The notes beneath the pieces are model-generated. The model did no database searches. It was given only the letters and a program-made list of their open reading frames with translations, and was not told the DNA's origin. Below are positions 1 to 12,805 of a DNA stretch of 64,000 nucleotides, piece by piece. Location: NCBI GenBank assembly GCA_013365325.1, contig JABVXV010000003.1, positions 62,001 to 126,000 of the forward strand, in the 5' to 3' direction. Source of the stretch: Dipetalonema caudispina. Lineage: Eukaryota; Nematoda; Chromadorea; Rhabditida; Onchocercidae. How positions within the stretch are numbered: the first letter of the stretch is position 1; every line of letters begins with the position of its first letter. A program made the position numbers and the translations under genes.

Positions 1-353
1 ATGGCAGCACAGTTATACCTTCCAGGTTGCAGTTTACAATCATTCTAATCATAAATTTTTGTTTTTACTATTGTTAGATAAAGTGAGTAGTACAATGATT
101 AAGAGAGTCAGTTTTTTATTGGAATAAGTAAGCGTTTGTTTTCTCAATTTTGTACCGGCTCATCTGTTCAGAGGATTACTTTTTTGGGAGAGTGTTTTTT
201 GAAAACGTAATCAGAAGATGCATGATGCCGTAGCTTGTCATTTTTAGTTCTTTTTGTTCGATTTCAGAGTGTTTTACGGTACCGTTGTTTTCGATAAATG
301 AAGGCTTTCTAAATTCATGTCGTTATTCTCTTTATTATGTTTATAATTTGCAG

Positions 354-3300
354 AACCTATTGCAAGGCTTTGTCCACCCTTGGGGAGCTTGCCACTATCG
401 ATAAATTTGTTGCTTCAAAGTTCTTCTTCTCCAATCGTGTCTTTGCACTGTTAGACGCATATTGCATCAAGTCTAAAGTAGGTTGTTTCTAAATTATTTT
501 TTCTTATTCGTGCTGGTGATTATAATTATGCCTTAGTTCCATTAGAAATTTGCTTCCAACCATTGCATTAGTACTATATGATCATAAAAGAATTATGCTT
601 GGAAATTTCAGCCCGATCCCAGAGCCATTGCTCAATACTTTTGAGAAAGTGAGTTGATTATAAGCTTTCATATATTCAGTAGTTCCCTTTATGTAATTTG
701 TATTTTGCAGTTGATGGTTTGGCAGTTTCTAAAAGAATCCTCACACATGCCAACCAATGATGGATCTCACCGACTTTTAATTGAATGTGTTATGTTGTGT
801 TCGACGTTTTTATGTGTCGTAGGCGCTTTGTATCCGAAAGTCAAGGGGGAAATTTCAAGTAGTGCAGTCGTATTTGGTATCACAGATGACGACGTATATG
901 TAAAACTGTTGCTAAGGTTTTGTTTCCATATACTTTTTAATCCTTTTTAATTTTTCTATTTATATAGTTTGCTTATATTTTACAAAAAGATTTCAATAAA
1001 TTGTTGCACAACCAAAAGCCTTTTTCTCATTCAAGTTTCCATGTGATTCGTTTGAATAACATGAGTTCCTTTAATATACGGAACCATTGTGACGGTGATT
1101 CTCTTGGAGTCTTAGCGCTGGCTAAATATAGAGTTCCTTCGTCTACAAATGTGTTTTGCCAGTGTAATACAGAACAACTTCATTAATTTCGACAAGTTTT
1201 TATTTCGGGAAGTCTATTTTACTAACAGCTTGCGTACTCAGCTTACTAACACTTTATTTCTGCAGCTTAATTCATTCGAATGGCTATAGCGATACTCTTT
1301 CGCTCCTCATCAAACACACAGGCACGATTGATGCACTACCTTGGTCAATTCAACTTGATTCTAACGCGATAGCTATACCTGTCATGGTTTACATTGACAT
1401 GATTTTGGAAACTGGCGAAACACTTTACTTGCTCGGATGTAAAAAAAGGTTTATTGATTAACGTATTTTTCGGACAAATTTATTGTTTTACTTCTTTTTC
1501 AAGAAATGTTTATTTACCTAACGCCCTGTTCGACCAACAGATTCTTTTAAAAATGAAAATGTTTGCTTTGAAGTTATACCTTATCTTGTATTGCATTTTG
1601 CTCCTAATGTGTACACTCATTCAGTGAAGTTTTATGATCATATAACACTATATCTTGAAAATTACAACCTACAACTCCAAAAAAAATAGCTTGATTTATT
1701 TTAACTGAGTCAACATTACCTTAAACATAAGAGTTAAAAATGTTCCTATTTTGATTATACATGTCTTGAAAGAAGTCCAGTTTTCAAGTTCTATGACAGC
1801 AAGAACACTAGCTAAAGTCAAATTAATATTTTTTTTCCCAATATTTTAAAGAGTTATGGCTTTGCGAGTGTTTGCTATTCTCCTAGCAATGCAGATGGTA
1901 TCGTCTTCAGTTATCTTGATGTATTTACAGCAATGAATGATATTTCCAACCACTACACCGTTCACAAGTTCTTCAAAGTCTTTATTTTAAGCTTTAATCA
2001 ATTCAATGATTTATATTCACCAAACATTATCATTTATTATATTTTAGGGGAAATGATGCAGAAGGAACACTACCTGAAAAATCACCATTCATAATGTAAG
2101 TTTGTTGGGACCACCTTGAAGTTCGATAATATGAGCTGAGGATAAATCGGAATTCTGCTTTTTATTTTACAGTACTGCAGCTCCCGCGGCAATTCAGCAG
2201 CTCGCAGTTCGAATTTATTCGATGATTGCGTCAGATTGTAATTCATCAACTACAGTGGCCACAGTATCTGTTGTATCGATAGCAAATCATCGTGAAGAAA
2301 TTGATGTTACTCAACTATTGACAACATCGCTTTTCCAGCTCTGGTTTTTGCTTTTAAAACGAGAACCGTATGAGGCAATTGTATGTATTTTGTTAATTTT
2401 CATATTTTTTTGTTACTGAAGTATTTTGTATGAACATTTTTACAACGTAGTAAGTTTCTTATTTCTTACCAGGATTGGGTTTCGTCTGCTGCAAATGGTA
2501 AAAGCGTCTATTAACTTTTTTATAGATGTTTGCTTTCACAAGGATTTTGAGTGCTTTCCTGTTTATCAAATCTTATAAATCCCTCTGTGTAATATAGACG
2601 TCAAAAAAACATGCGGGAACCCTTTTCTCTTCTTTTCTGTGAAAATCGTTTCTTCTCCGCAGAAATGTCTCGAGGACAGTGAACTTTGTTTACGATTGAT
2701 TCATATCACTATGACAATGGTGGCTCAAACTGAGAAAATTGTTTCTGCAAATGCGGAGTCGTCAAAACTGAAAGCTACGGAAAAGCGTATTAGGAATTTC
2801 CTTCACTTTCTCATTGAAGTTATTGGATATTTTGCCACTGCCAGTGAACGGGCTAAAGTTAGTTTTTCTCAAACTGTTTGATTCAAACATTTGAGCAGGT
2901 GTTGAAAGTTCGGATGTACTTGAGACAAATAAGACATAAGTCTCATAATGTGCCATAAAATTGGATTATATGTAGTCATGGGTGTACCGGAGACCGTTTC
3001 ACTTTGCACTAAATTGCACTAAATTACTGGATACATTTCAAACAAAAGAATTTTGATAATGATTCTAGAATTTAGAGCGAAATTAATGAGAAATCTTTTC
3101 TTTTTCAATGTTAATGGAATCAAAAATCTGATTCAGTACTTTTGGCAGTGCTTGCTAAAGTAAAAATCAATTTGATCCAGAAATTGTTAATCTCTGTCTA
3201 TGTTTTATAGATGTTTTGTGTACTTGGCTGGCAACGTTCATTGTTAATGCAGCTTGCTTCTTTACCATTGGGTTATTTTTCAAATCGTGACTTAATGGCA

Positions 3301-3743
3301 ATATTAATGCCAACTTTGATCGCTATATGCTATCAAAATCCCATGGCGATCGATCTAATCAGACCATCACTCAGTGCAAAAACTTTTGCGATATATCTCG
3401 AAGTTAGTTTTTGCTTCCAAAATACATTTCCTCTTCATTTCTGAATGTAGTCGTGGGATTATTTTGGAATGAATCGAAATATAGCTGACATACTTCCTCC
3501 AGTTTCAATAAATCCGATAGATAATTATACAAGTTTATCTACTGTAGATGTAAGAACGGAATCAATTCTGCTTTTGGGATAACGCATATCATTTAAATTC
3601 ATTAGCAAGAGCAAGAAATTGCTCAAAATCCGCGAGTGTAGACAGGTAAATTTCAGGCAGCTCAGAATGAGCAGTTTCCGGAACCAGCACGATTTCCGAA
3701 GAAGTTTTGGTCGAATGCAATAAAGTATTTCAATAGTTGTTAA
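354..3743 (+). CDS. SCAPER homologue (S-phase cyclin A-associated protein in the ER), C-terminal part
   Basis: Partial gene; the 5' part lies left of the window. Exons I support: 711-916, 1266-1448, about 1854 onward, 2171-2380, 2663-2857, 3211-3402, from about 3453 to a donor near 3550, and 3657-3743 with stop TAA. A probable earlier exon is 354-477, with a short one near 612-648. The best matches to vertebrate SCAPER as I remember it are FLHFLIEVIGYFATASERAK (exon 2663-2857), the exon 3211-3402 segment with LASLPLGYFSNRDL and LMPTLIAICYQNP, and the ending RFPKKFWSNAIKYF, matching the family's RFP..W..A..FF end. The region is alpha-helical, armadillo-like. SCAPER is an ER-associated cytoplasmic protein linked in vertebrates to cyclin A and ciliary biology. 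Two joins are unresolved: 354-477 does not join 612-648 in phase using the strongest sites, and the route from about 1850 to 2171 is unclear because a candidate exon at 2048-2097 lacks a matching upstream donor phase. Family assignment is firm; the 5' exon model is not. Confidence 0.8.
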
Positions 3744-4659
3744 AACATCGTAACAATAATTTCACATCGGGTACTGAAAATTAAATCGCTAAAAAGTGTC
3801 AGGTGAAAATAGAATGGTGCATGCAAAGTTTTAACTGTTTATATATGTTTCTGAATAATTTTTTCATTGAGTATTGTACATTGTTACTCTTTCTTTTCTT
3901 GTGTACTATACCCAATTCATTTGATGTTGTATATGGCTTAGTCGTTTTCTTAAATCGTTTTATTTTGTTGTTGGGTTAACCAAACCAAATTCTATTTTGC
4001 GTCGTGAAACTGCTATTACAACATTTCCCGACTGCTCAATCTTATCTTTTGTTCTGTTCATCTGTTCTTCAGTTTTTAATTTATGAACGAGAAAAAAAAA
4101 TGGATATATTGAAAAATGAATCTTATTCCTATTATGCTTAGCTGTTATAAAGACAATGTTGCTGTAATCTGAGCAGTAATGAGATTTGTGCTACATAACC
4201 TTTTGTTTTTTGTTCCTTATTTTTAAGTGGTCATGTTTTCATATACAATCGCAGGTTATAAGGAAGATTAATTCATTTGCTTGGAATGGTGATTGTAACT
4301 ATATATTCAAGCGGGGATTATGAGTAGAAGACAGCAAGATTGATAATGACCAGATGGTTTTATTGGAAGTTAGAATTCATTTCGATGTGTGGGTTTAAAA
4401 AATTGAAAGTTATGCTTGTTATGCAAATCATATTCTTAATTGAGGAGAATGAGATGCAAAAGTCATATTAAATTCCTGTAAATTAAATTCTTTTTGAGTT
4501 CGACAAATAAAAGTTTTTTGGATCAACTGTTAGTATTTTGAAACTTAGAAGTGTTCTTTCTCACACTTGCATTTACGATCTAAATATGAATCTCCATGAA
4601 TAGATTTGATTTTGAAAAGAGTTTGAGGGAAGCAATTCCTACAATCCTGTATTTCGGGC
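3744..4659. other. Intergenic, AT-rich
   Basis: No coding segment is supported here. The stretch contains the SCAPER 3' UTR and the upstream region of the secreted-protein gene. An AATAAA-type polyadenylation signal lies near 4505-4511. Nothing else stands out. Confidence 0.6.
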
Positions 4660-5004
4660 ATGCGATTGGTGATAATGACTTTATTATTGGTAGAGTTGCA
4701 GTTTTATTTTGCAGATTGTTCCATGTTCGAGGAAGACTTTATGGATATTACTGATAAAAGGGCGAAGGAGCTGGATATTGAATGGTTTGAGTCATTTCGT
4801 CGGTGTACTATGATGAGTACTTTCGGTTCATATATGGATCATTTTGGAGTGGAGCAGCTGCGTGCGTTCATGCGGTCAATACTTGAGGCTATCTTAAAAA
4901 ACTGCAAATGTGATGCAGATTTCGAAATAAGTGCTGAGGAAAAGAAGCTGCACAAGTTGCTGATGCAATGCCTCGTAAATGCAGCAAATTGTTCGGAAAA
5001 GTAA
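4660..5004 (+). CDS. Small secreted cysteine-containing protein, unrecognised
   Basis: A single uninterrupted frame of 114 residues. Residues 1-20 look like a signal peptide: a basic residue at position 2, a hydrophobic core (VIMTLLLVELQFYF) and a likely cleavage site around ADCS. The mature part is about 95 residues, mostly charged and probably helical. Its cysteines (in RRC, NCKC, MQC and NCS, plus one just after the signal peptide) are likely to form disulphides. Codon use looks like real coding sequence and the start is the first Met of a clean signal peptide. I do not recognise the family. The absence of introns is unusual beside its intron-rich neighbours. The ataxin-10 start lies only 310 bp downstream on the same strand, so the two could be co-transcribed. 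A nematode-specific secreted protein is the likely class, as inference. Small helical secreted families are an alternative. Confidence 0.6.
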   Translation: MRLVIMTLLLVELQFYFADCSMFEEDFMDITDKRAKELDIEWFESFRRCTMMSTFGSYMDHFGVEQLRAFMRSILEAILKNCKCDADFEISAEEKKLHKLLMQCLVNAANCSEK

Positions 5005-5314
5005 ATATACTTTATTGATGTTCGGAGTGTTCATTTTGCTTAATCTGGGAGTTAACAGAGTTTGAAGTTTAACATCAAATTATTCTGTAAATTTTAGATA
5101 AATACGCATGAAATTGTCGTGCACTTTCTATCATTATCGTAAAATGCATATTTCAATGATATAAGATGTGTAAGTAGCTCTGTTGTTCGATGTTTCGCAA
5201 TTGCTTGCTTTGGTTCAGGCTTGAAGATGTGACAGACTACATTTAGTTTTTTTTTTTGAGTGAAAGTTTACGATTATAGCTACATTTACTTTATTTGATT
5301 CATTAACTGTTAAA

Positions 5315-8300
5315 ATGGTAAAGATCATTAGGTCTTTAAACGTCGTAGATGCAGCGTTAATCGAGTCTGCCCAGTAAGGAATTAATTATTCCAAAAAATT
5401 TGTTCTTTTGCTAGATAATGTATTTTATTTTAGTCTTCGTTCATGTGCTGATGAGTATTCAGAGAGTTGTTTCCGAGCGATACTGAAATTAGATTGGTTA
5501 CAAAACGAAACGTTTGCTGCTGTGATTAATTTTTCAAAGCCTGAAAATGGCGGTAATAATTTATCACAGTTACTCTAAAGGACTCAAGTCGTCCTATATT
5601 TAAAATTGTGGTCATTCTGAAATCAGGAACTATTTGTTTTACGAAGTTTGATATATTAGCTTCGTTAAATCGAAAATCTGAGTAGTTTGGAGAATTCAAA
5701 TGCTTGCTCGTTGATTAGATCTGATTATCTATTTCATCGTTTCTTAGCTAGACTTGTAAAATTTGTTGTGTGTATTATATTTAGTCAGGTTTTAATTAAT
5801 TTCCAAGAATTTCAAACCTGCAGCAGATTTAATAACATTTGTTTGCAGAGATGTACTACCAGATCGCATTTGAATGTAGCATCTTATGGAACCAAGTTTG
5901 CCATGACATAAAAAAGTATGTGTACCCATTAATTTTTCTGACGTTGAAGAGTCTAAAGGAGTTCAGAATAATGCGTAAAGTTTTTAATTTTATGATTCAA
6001 TATCTGTAAGTCTGTGTAATTTTTACATGTTTTTGTTTATTATATTGATTTTTCAGATTAGAGAACGACGAAACGTTGTCAAGGGATAGTAGTGAATCTG
6101 AAAGTTGTGAGGCCCTGACAAAAGCTTATGATAAAAGGTTGATCATCATCATGATTTGCTAGAAGTCTCTGTAACAGAATTTTATTACTTTATCGGGATG
6201 TTCATATATAATTTATTAGCTATAAATAAAGTCATTACATTTTTGGGAAAGTTATAGCTTTGTGGAATAACTAAAAAACAAATTCTTAAATCTTCTACTA
6301 TCCTTTGTCGTCTTATAATTGAGAGGTTTATTAATGCAGATCCTGGTTATTAGCAATATTTGCCAAGTATTTGGAATTTAATGACGATTTTCTTGCTGTT
6401 TGTGGTGAAATCTTTGAACCATCTTCTACTGATACATTTATTGACATTATCGACACTGTGATGGAATTTGGCAAAAAAGGTTGTAATATTAAAGTTAGTT
6501 TTTGCCCTTATTTTTTATTATATCTTGAGGATCTTGTGTATTTGCAGACAAAATCTGGTATTTTTTCAAGAAAATTTTGAGAACCTTTTATAACCAAAAC
6601 AGAATAACTAGGCGTCTCTTTTTTGCTTGCAGTCTTGATAATGTGGCTATAATTCCAAATCTTATCAGTCTGTTCAAACTTCAGCGTACTTTTCATATTT
6701 ATTTTAGTTCGCTGCTGGAAATGTAAGGTGTATATTAACATTCTTGGAGAAGGCACTAAGGATATTTGGCACGTTTGAAAAAGGTAGCAAAGTGGAAGAA
6801 GAATACAGAGAGATGGACAGTTTTAACAATATTTTGCGCATCCAGATTTTGTTGGAAATGGTTTTGGGATTGGTTTCACTAGAACAATATCACTCAGTAT
6901 TTAAAGCGGACATAACGGCTGCGAAATTGATTCTTTATATAATTGAGGGGGTTTGTCTTCCATTTCTAAGTTGATCTTGTATTTTTATTAAAGTACTTTA
7001 ATAGATTAAGGATGTGTGGGTTTGAATCAAGTAAAGAATGAACCAGATCAAAACTTCGGGTTATAATTTACTTAGAAGGTTCATATGAAATACTGTCATG
7101 ATTTTTCTTAGTGGGCTCTCAATAAGAAGAAAAATTGAGCCTCAATTTCCCCCCATGAAAGTATTGCTCTTGGTCATAGTCCTAGGTTTCCCTGGAGATT
7201 GGAAATTATTCGAAAAGAGAAAGTGTTGTATTTATTCATTTAGTATAATAACTTAACAAACTTGTCTATTTTAATGATTTTCAGATACGGCACTACGATT
7301 ACTGTAAATACCAAACTGAAACATCCATTTCCAAATCTCAAGAAAAATTCAGCGATCGACCTGGGATAGAGCTTCTGTCAAGGAACGCAGCTAATACAAG
7401 CTGTGTTTGTAATTTCGCTATAGCTTTAAGGTTATCATTTTTACTTTTGATGCAGCTAACTGTCCTGATGATCGTTTGGGTTGAGCATTAAGCATTAAAC
7501 ACACTAGTATGAGATCAGTTTTTAATAGTTTCATAGTATTATGATCCCGTAATATCACTGACTTATATATACACTGTTGTGCCCGTTTTTTTTTCTGTGA
7601 GTAATAACTTCAAAATTACAAAAAATTTTGTAATTCAGCACATTTGATGATGTGAAACTAATTGAAACCATGAAATTAACATGTTTGGAGTTATTGGGTA
7701 TTCTCTGTCACGAAAATGACTTGAACCGCGAATACTTTGGAGCGAATGACAGCATTTCATTATTATTAAGTTGCATGTATATACGAGATGACTACAATCC
7801 GCTTGGAGTATGTGATTGTTGAAATTTCTTTTTCTTCCCAAAATTTTTGGGAATTTTTTTTTTGGGGTATCGACTTTACTAAGTGGAAAATGATGTAATT
7901 TGAGCTAATATGCTCCACTTCGTATTTCACTTTATTTGGTTTACTTTCCAAAAAAATCGAATGTCTCCCCTTTACACGCAACAAACCGAGGCGGATGAAA
8001 TCTTGAGAAATGTAAGAATCAAAAAAGTTCATGAATGGTGTATTTTCAGAGACTCTATGCAATTGCTGCTCTTCGACATTTAGTTTTAGGTTATCCACCA
8101 AATCAGTTACGACTTGCTCAACTTTCAGAGGTTAGCTTTATGGTCTGCACTTCTCTATTTGTTCATGTGTATATCTGTGTAAGACTTGAATCTTTGATTT
8201 CACTTTGATGAACATTGTTGTATACCGAAATTTCGTAATTTCCAATGATTTGTTCTATTATAGGAACCATCAGCAATCATCGAACGAGATGGTTTGTTAA

Positions 8301-8371
8301 GAGAATTAGGTTTGTGTGCTGTATATGATCAGGAAACAAAGAAAATTCGACTTAAGCCAGTGCCTCGATAA
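5315..8371 (+). CDS. Ataxin-10 homologue
   Basis: Ten phase-consistent exons: 5315-5373, 5434-5552, 5849-5915, 6057-6137, 6340-6493, 6708-6950, 7285-7430, 7639-7807, 8050-8130 and 8264-8371 (TAA). They give 408 residues, against about 475 in human. The last 90 residues carry the conserved ataxin-10 C-terminal domain. The pattern is LELLGILCHENDLNREYF, then DDYNPLG followed by LYAIAALRHLVLGYPPNQ, then a short helix and a final basic tail (LLRELGLCAVYD, KKIRLKPVPR). It parallels the human order (LIGNLCYKN, DDSNPF, YAIRNL, NQDLIA, LLKKVGFEV). The N-terminal part is helical and divergent. Ataxin-10 is a cytoplasmic armadillo-fold protein with reported roles in neuronal survival, signalling and cytokinesis. 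The start at 5315 is the only Met giving a phase-correct first exon. A polyadenylation signal AATAAA is at 8509-8514, about 140 bp past the stop. Confidence 0.85.
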
Positions 8372-8904
8372 TTTCTTTTTACAGTGAAACATTCTCTTTA
8401 ATATGAAATGGAATACAGAAAAAAGGAAGATGATACAATATCGATCGCATATTGCAAGGATGATGCATTTTGTCGTTAAAAATTTTTAAAGTCAGTGAGG
8501 ACTTATAAAATAAAAACATATGTATGTATAAACTTGGGCTGTATAAGTTCTGCTCGATTCTTTTTGATATTATTAGAGGAAGAATTACTCCTTCACTATT
8601 ATTCAGAGTGTTCTGACTTGGAAAAGTGCTCGCTTTTGCTATAAACATTCAAAAAATTTCTTTCAAAATGATTATTTGTTTTGAACATTCAACAACATAT
8701 CTCGTAAAATTTGTGTGTACTGTGCAACATCTCTCACCTTTAAGAGCTTTGTGGATGCCCGTTCGGTAACTACAAGAACAAACAATCAGATGGACAGACT
8801 GATTAAGAATGAAAATTCGTATTAAACGGAAAAAAAAATATAGTAGATTTCTGGTACAGTTCCAGAACCAGTTTATCGTAGATTTGATTCACTACTTCAT
8901 TTCT

Positions 8905-9084
8905 TCAATAAAGGCTGAAATCGACTTTAGAATTCCCGTTTATTAGAGATCTTGCATCAAAGTCGTATACGAAGGTGTAATCTTGATAGACAACATATGC
9001 AAGAGAGCTGTAGACGGAGAATAGCAAACCAGTAAGGATGTCGTCAATAAATTTGGTTAGGTGGGTGAATACTTCGTAATTCAT
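8905..9084 (-). CDS. Possible small membrane-associated protein, unrecognised
   Basis: A minus-strand frame from ATG at 9084 to TGA at 8905 encodes 59 residues. The start is MNYEVFTHLTKFIDD, then a hydrophobic stretch (ILTGLLFSVYSSLAYVVY) that could be one membrane segment, then a polar tail (YDFDARSLINGNSK). The support is codon choice: many codons end in C (TAC, TTC, ACC, GAC, ATC, TCC, GTC), which is unlike the surrounding AT-rich DNA and resembles well-expressed nematode genes. A good acceptor (CCCTCACAG, reading minus) lies about 64 bp upstream of the ATG and could serve splicing or trans-splicing. Downstream on the same strand a 32-codon frame (VTERASTKLL...LLNVQNK, ending near 8672) follows an acceptor TTCTTGTAG. 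It may be a second exon, but no donor joins it in phase. I do not recognise the product. Confidence 0.35.
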   Translation of the reverse strand: MNYEVFTHLTKFIDDILTGLLFSVYSSLAYVVYQDYTFVYDFDARSLINGNSKVDFSLY

Positions 9085-9299
9085 TCCAATGGTTAATTCC
9101 AAATTATTGATTTCTTCTCACTTTCAATGTAATATGCTGTGTTCGCTGTGAGGGAGGCGGAAATGGTTTATGTTATACCTTTAAGGTAACATGATATTTT
9201 CCCAAATATGTTAACAATTGTCGCATTCGACCGACCATAAACATCCCAACATAACCTGTGTGAATGGTATGAATCGAATCATTTGGAAAATAATGTTTT

Positions 9300-11435
9300 G
9301 AAGCGTTTTTTTAGACAAATATATACAGTTGTGTAGGTATTTACCTTTTCGAAATTATTCGGAGTGTTGTTACCTTTTAAATAATCCTGACGTATGAAAC
9401 TAGCTTAAGTGATGAAATGATTATTATGCGAATAGGATTAATTGAGGTAAGGTAATCTATCTCTTTCAAAAATCTTAAATCCTATTAACTTCAATGCATT
9501 ATTACGGCGCTGTTTGATACTGTCACATGATAACGCTTCAGAAGGCTACTTGATAATATACTAATTTCAAATAAAGTTACTCGTCATCCATCGATAGGCA
9601 CAAATTATTCATTGATATGTGATGGTAATGAAGGATGACTGGCTTTATTTGATATATATTGATCAGTGCGGATTTGTTTTTGTTTAGCCTAGAACCAGCT
9701 GCTCCTTTTTCCGCCTGCTCACTGTTTCAGTGCGATGTGAGTATCCATGAATTTTCAACGCCGCTGAAGATCTCCGTTTATTTTATCCTACTTCAACAGT
9801 CTAACCAGATATTTGATATATTTGCCTCAAATTAAACAAGCTTGCAGCTGTTTTTAGAGATCTTTAGTCTAGAATTAGTAGATGTTTAACGAGGACAAAG
9901 TATGGTTATGCCTAGTTCGGATAGTTTGACGTTCTTTACTAAGCTTTAGGAAATGTTTTGAAATTGAAAAATGAGCAAATTTTGTTTTGATAAATGTGTA
10001 TGGGAGTTAGCCATTGATTGTTCTATTTGTGAAGAACCATTTATTAATCTTTGAATGCGTTTTGTGAAGGATAAAGCCATCAGAGAAGGAAAGTTTAAGG
10101 CAGAGACAGGAAGCATTTAGGAAGAAATTAATGTTAAAGGAAAAAAGAGAGATAAATGAAATAGAGCAAAGTGAAAGAAAGGAGGTCATAGGGTTTGAAA
10201 AGGGTATTCTCATTGGTTGTCATCATTTCAGGACTCGATCATAATGTATCTATCTCTACAGTTTGACAATGCTCCCTAACATAACAAGCAGACAAGATGA
10301 TAGCTAACATATGAGATGATGACATGATTAAAGGCCTAGCTTTCATTCCTTAAAGCAGAAAAGTCTATGTGTTCTATCGAATTAAGTAATGATCGTTGCT
10401 CAAATAGAACCGAAAACAAAACATCTCTCTCTCTTAGTGTGTGTCATAGCAATAGTGCTGGATATATGATTTTGTCAAAGGTACACTTGAAATATGTCTA
10501 TCTCACTAGAAGTTGAGATTTTCATCCCATGATAATAGTAACAAATAGATGAGTGATGTCGAAATGATAGATTTTCCGGATAAGTTTTAAGTGGTGCTTG
10601 CTGTCAACCTCAAGTGGACATTTAACATCACACTATGCATAAATTTAAGCAATTGCTTCATGAAATGTGATCCTTCATGGTTCCTTTTGTCACCCGGAAA
10701 TTTATTCGTCCTGTCGATTTGTTCAATTCCTGACATGACTTCCAGTGAATTATGCATCATGAATAAATGTATGAGTGGAAATATCTTCCAGTGAATTTAT
10801 ACTGACATATATCCCATTTTATCTCCCAGAAGCACAGTCTCGAGGTTTTCAGCAAGTTTCCAATGAAGGGTAAGGGAGAATTGTCAAGATTTCTTTTCAC
10901 ATTTTTTTTCATAAATTGATTTGGAAGTTCTACTTGCCATATTCTTCACATTATTCTTTCGAGATGTGCAGCTGTTTGATAAAAATTGTACTTTTCTCCC
11001 TTCTTTTGCCATTTATTTGTGCTAATCACGCGATGAAAAGCGTTCGAAGATCATCAAGAGCGAATTACAAAGAAATGCCTGTTTGTTCATAAATGTGTCA
11101 TCTACGACGTTATTCTATGAAAGTTTAACGTGAAATGTCAGTAATGTGAAGTTCGAGAAGATCTTTTCAATCGATTAATTCTGCTTCAGGTGGGCTTGCC
11201 TTGTTGGAGAGGAAAGAAGAGATAGGAGAGGAAAGGTGGGTTAATTTTGTGGCGATCGTAAGCCATTCCGGTTCGTTTTCCATTCATTTTGTGTTCGAAC
11301 GACCTATACACTTTACTGTCGTTTCGGAAGAGTGGGTCAACTCGTTTAGAAGGGAGAAGTCTATCAGTACGTACCCTAAGGGGGTACCTTTCTTTCCAAC
11401 TGTTCTCATCTTCTTAATCTTGTAAAATACGGAAA
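9300..11435. other. Intergenic, AT-rich
   Basis: I see no supported gene. Open frames here are short and have no splice context or family resemblance. The last few hundred bases are slightly less AT-rich. They include an acceptor-like TTCTGCTTCAG near 11190, which could belong to a 5' UTR exon of the downstream F-box gene. Confidence 0.5.
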
Positions 11436-12758
11436 ATGCCGTTTATTGGAAAGGACTGGCGAGCACCCGGTGAAACTTGGGTATGGTGCTCCAATACGGA
11501 TGGATGGGAACAGGTGAAACTGCGACCAATTCAGGTAATTTTTATTGGATTTTCTGCAGTTTACTTCCAAATTTTCAGATAGAGAAAAGAGAGTAGAACT
11601 ACCGTTCTACTAAGAAGAAATGTCCCACTTGAAGGATGGGAAGATTATAGGCTTCTTCCGAAACTAGAACAGTAATAGTTAGAAATTGTTCAAGATGTTG
11701 TCTTCTGCTAATAGCAAACTTTATGAAAGAATTGTGACAATAATTACGCGAATCCCCAATATCACGCTTCGTAAATTTAGCTTAAAACTTATTCTGGAAG
11801 AATAATTTATTTTAAGCCGAAGAAGTTAGATAGAAGGAGCCATTTTTTGTGTGATTTCTTTTACTGATAAACATGTCAGTCTCAGTGGTGTACACGCTAA
11901 GTGCAACAAAAGGATGCAATAAATCATTGCACTTCAGCAGACTTCAGCGGGGAAATAAAGTTATATCGAATACCATTGAAAAACAGTGAGGTACTGGAAA
12001 AACTTTAGGAAATGCCTGATAAGTATTTATTTTGTCCGATCAGTCGATATAACTTCAACAAATGTCGGCGATGTATCCCTCCAGAAGCATCGTAAACAGA
12101 TAATGATAATACGTGATTCGTGTTCTCGAATCTTTATCTCACAAGTTTTCTTTTCACCCTAATTTTCTGTGAGGAAGAAATCTTAAATGATAGGAGATCT
12201 TTTTTTTTTTTTACTTCAAATATACATGTGGAAGGAAAAAATTCCATGCAGTGATATTTCTCCTAACAAACATTACGGTAACGAAACTTCACAGAAAGTG
12301 AATTTCATAAAAGTACAGGAGGTTTTTCCTGTATAACATCAAATTTATTTTTACTTCTGCTTCATAAAAAAGAACTTAATTTTCCTGAATTTTTACAGCA
12401 GGTGGAAGAAACAGTTGATACAGCTCGATCACCAGTATGTAGTTCGTTGGTGAAAATAAAGCGTAATGTGTCTTCGATGTCGCTATCAAGTAACGATGAA
12501 AATTGTCCACGATCGGATACTGATGATTCCGGTAATTTCTGTTTATGCTTGATTTTTTTCTACTATATTGACTTGAATGACCCATTTTGATGAGAAGCTA
12601 AATTGAGGGTATGTGTTAAACGTATTTTAATATGGGATCGTTCCTATTATTTTGCTGTTAAACGTGTTTTAATATAGGGAACGTTCTTATTATTTTACCC
12701 TTCTATCATTTTACTTCATACTATTTTCAATGAGGGATAACTTTCATACATTACGATA

Positions 12759-12805
<47 letters not shown>

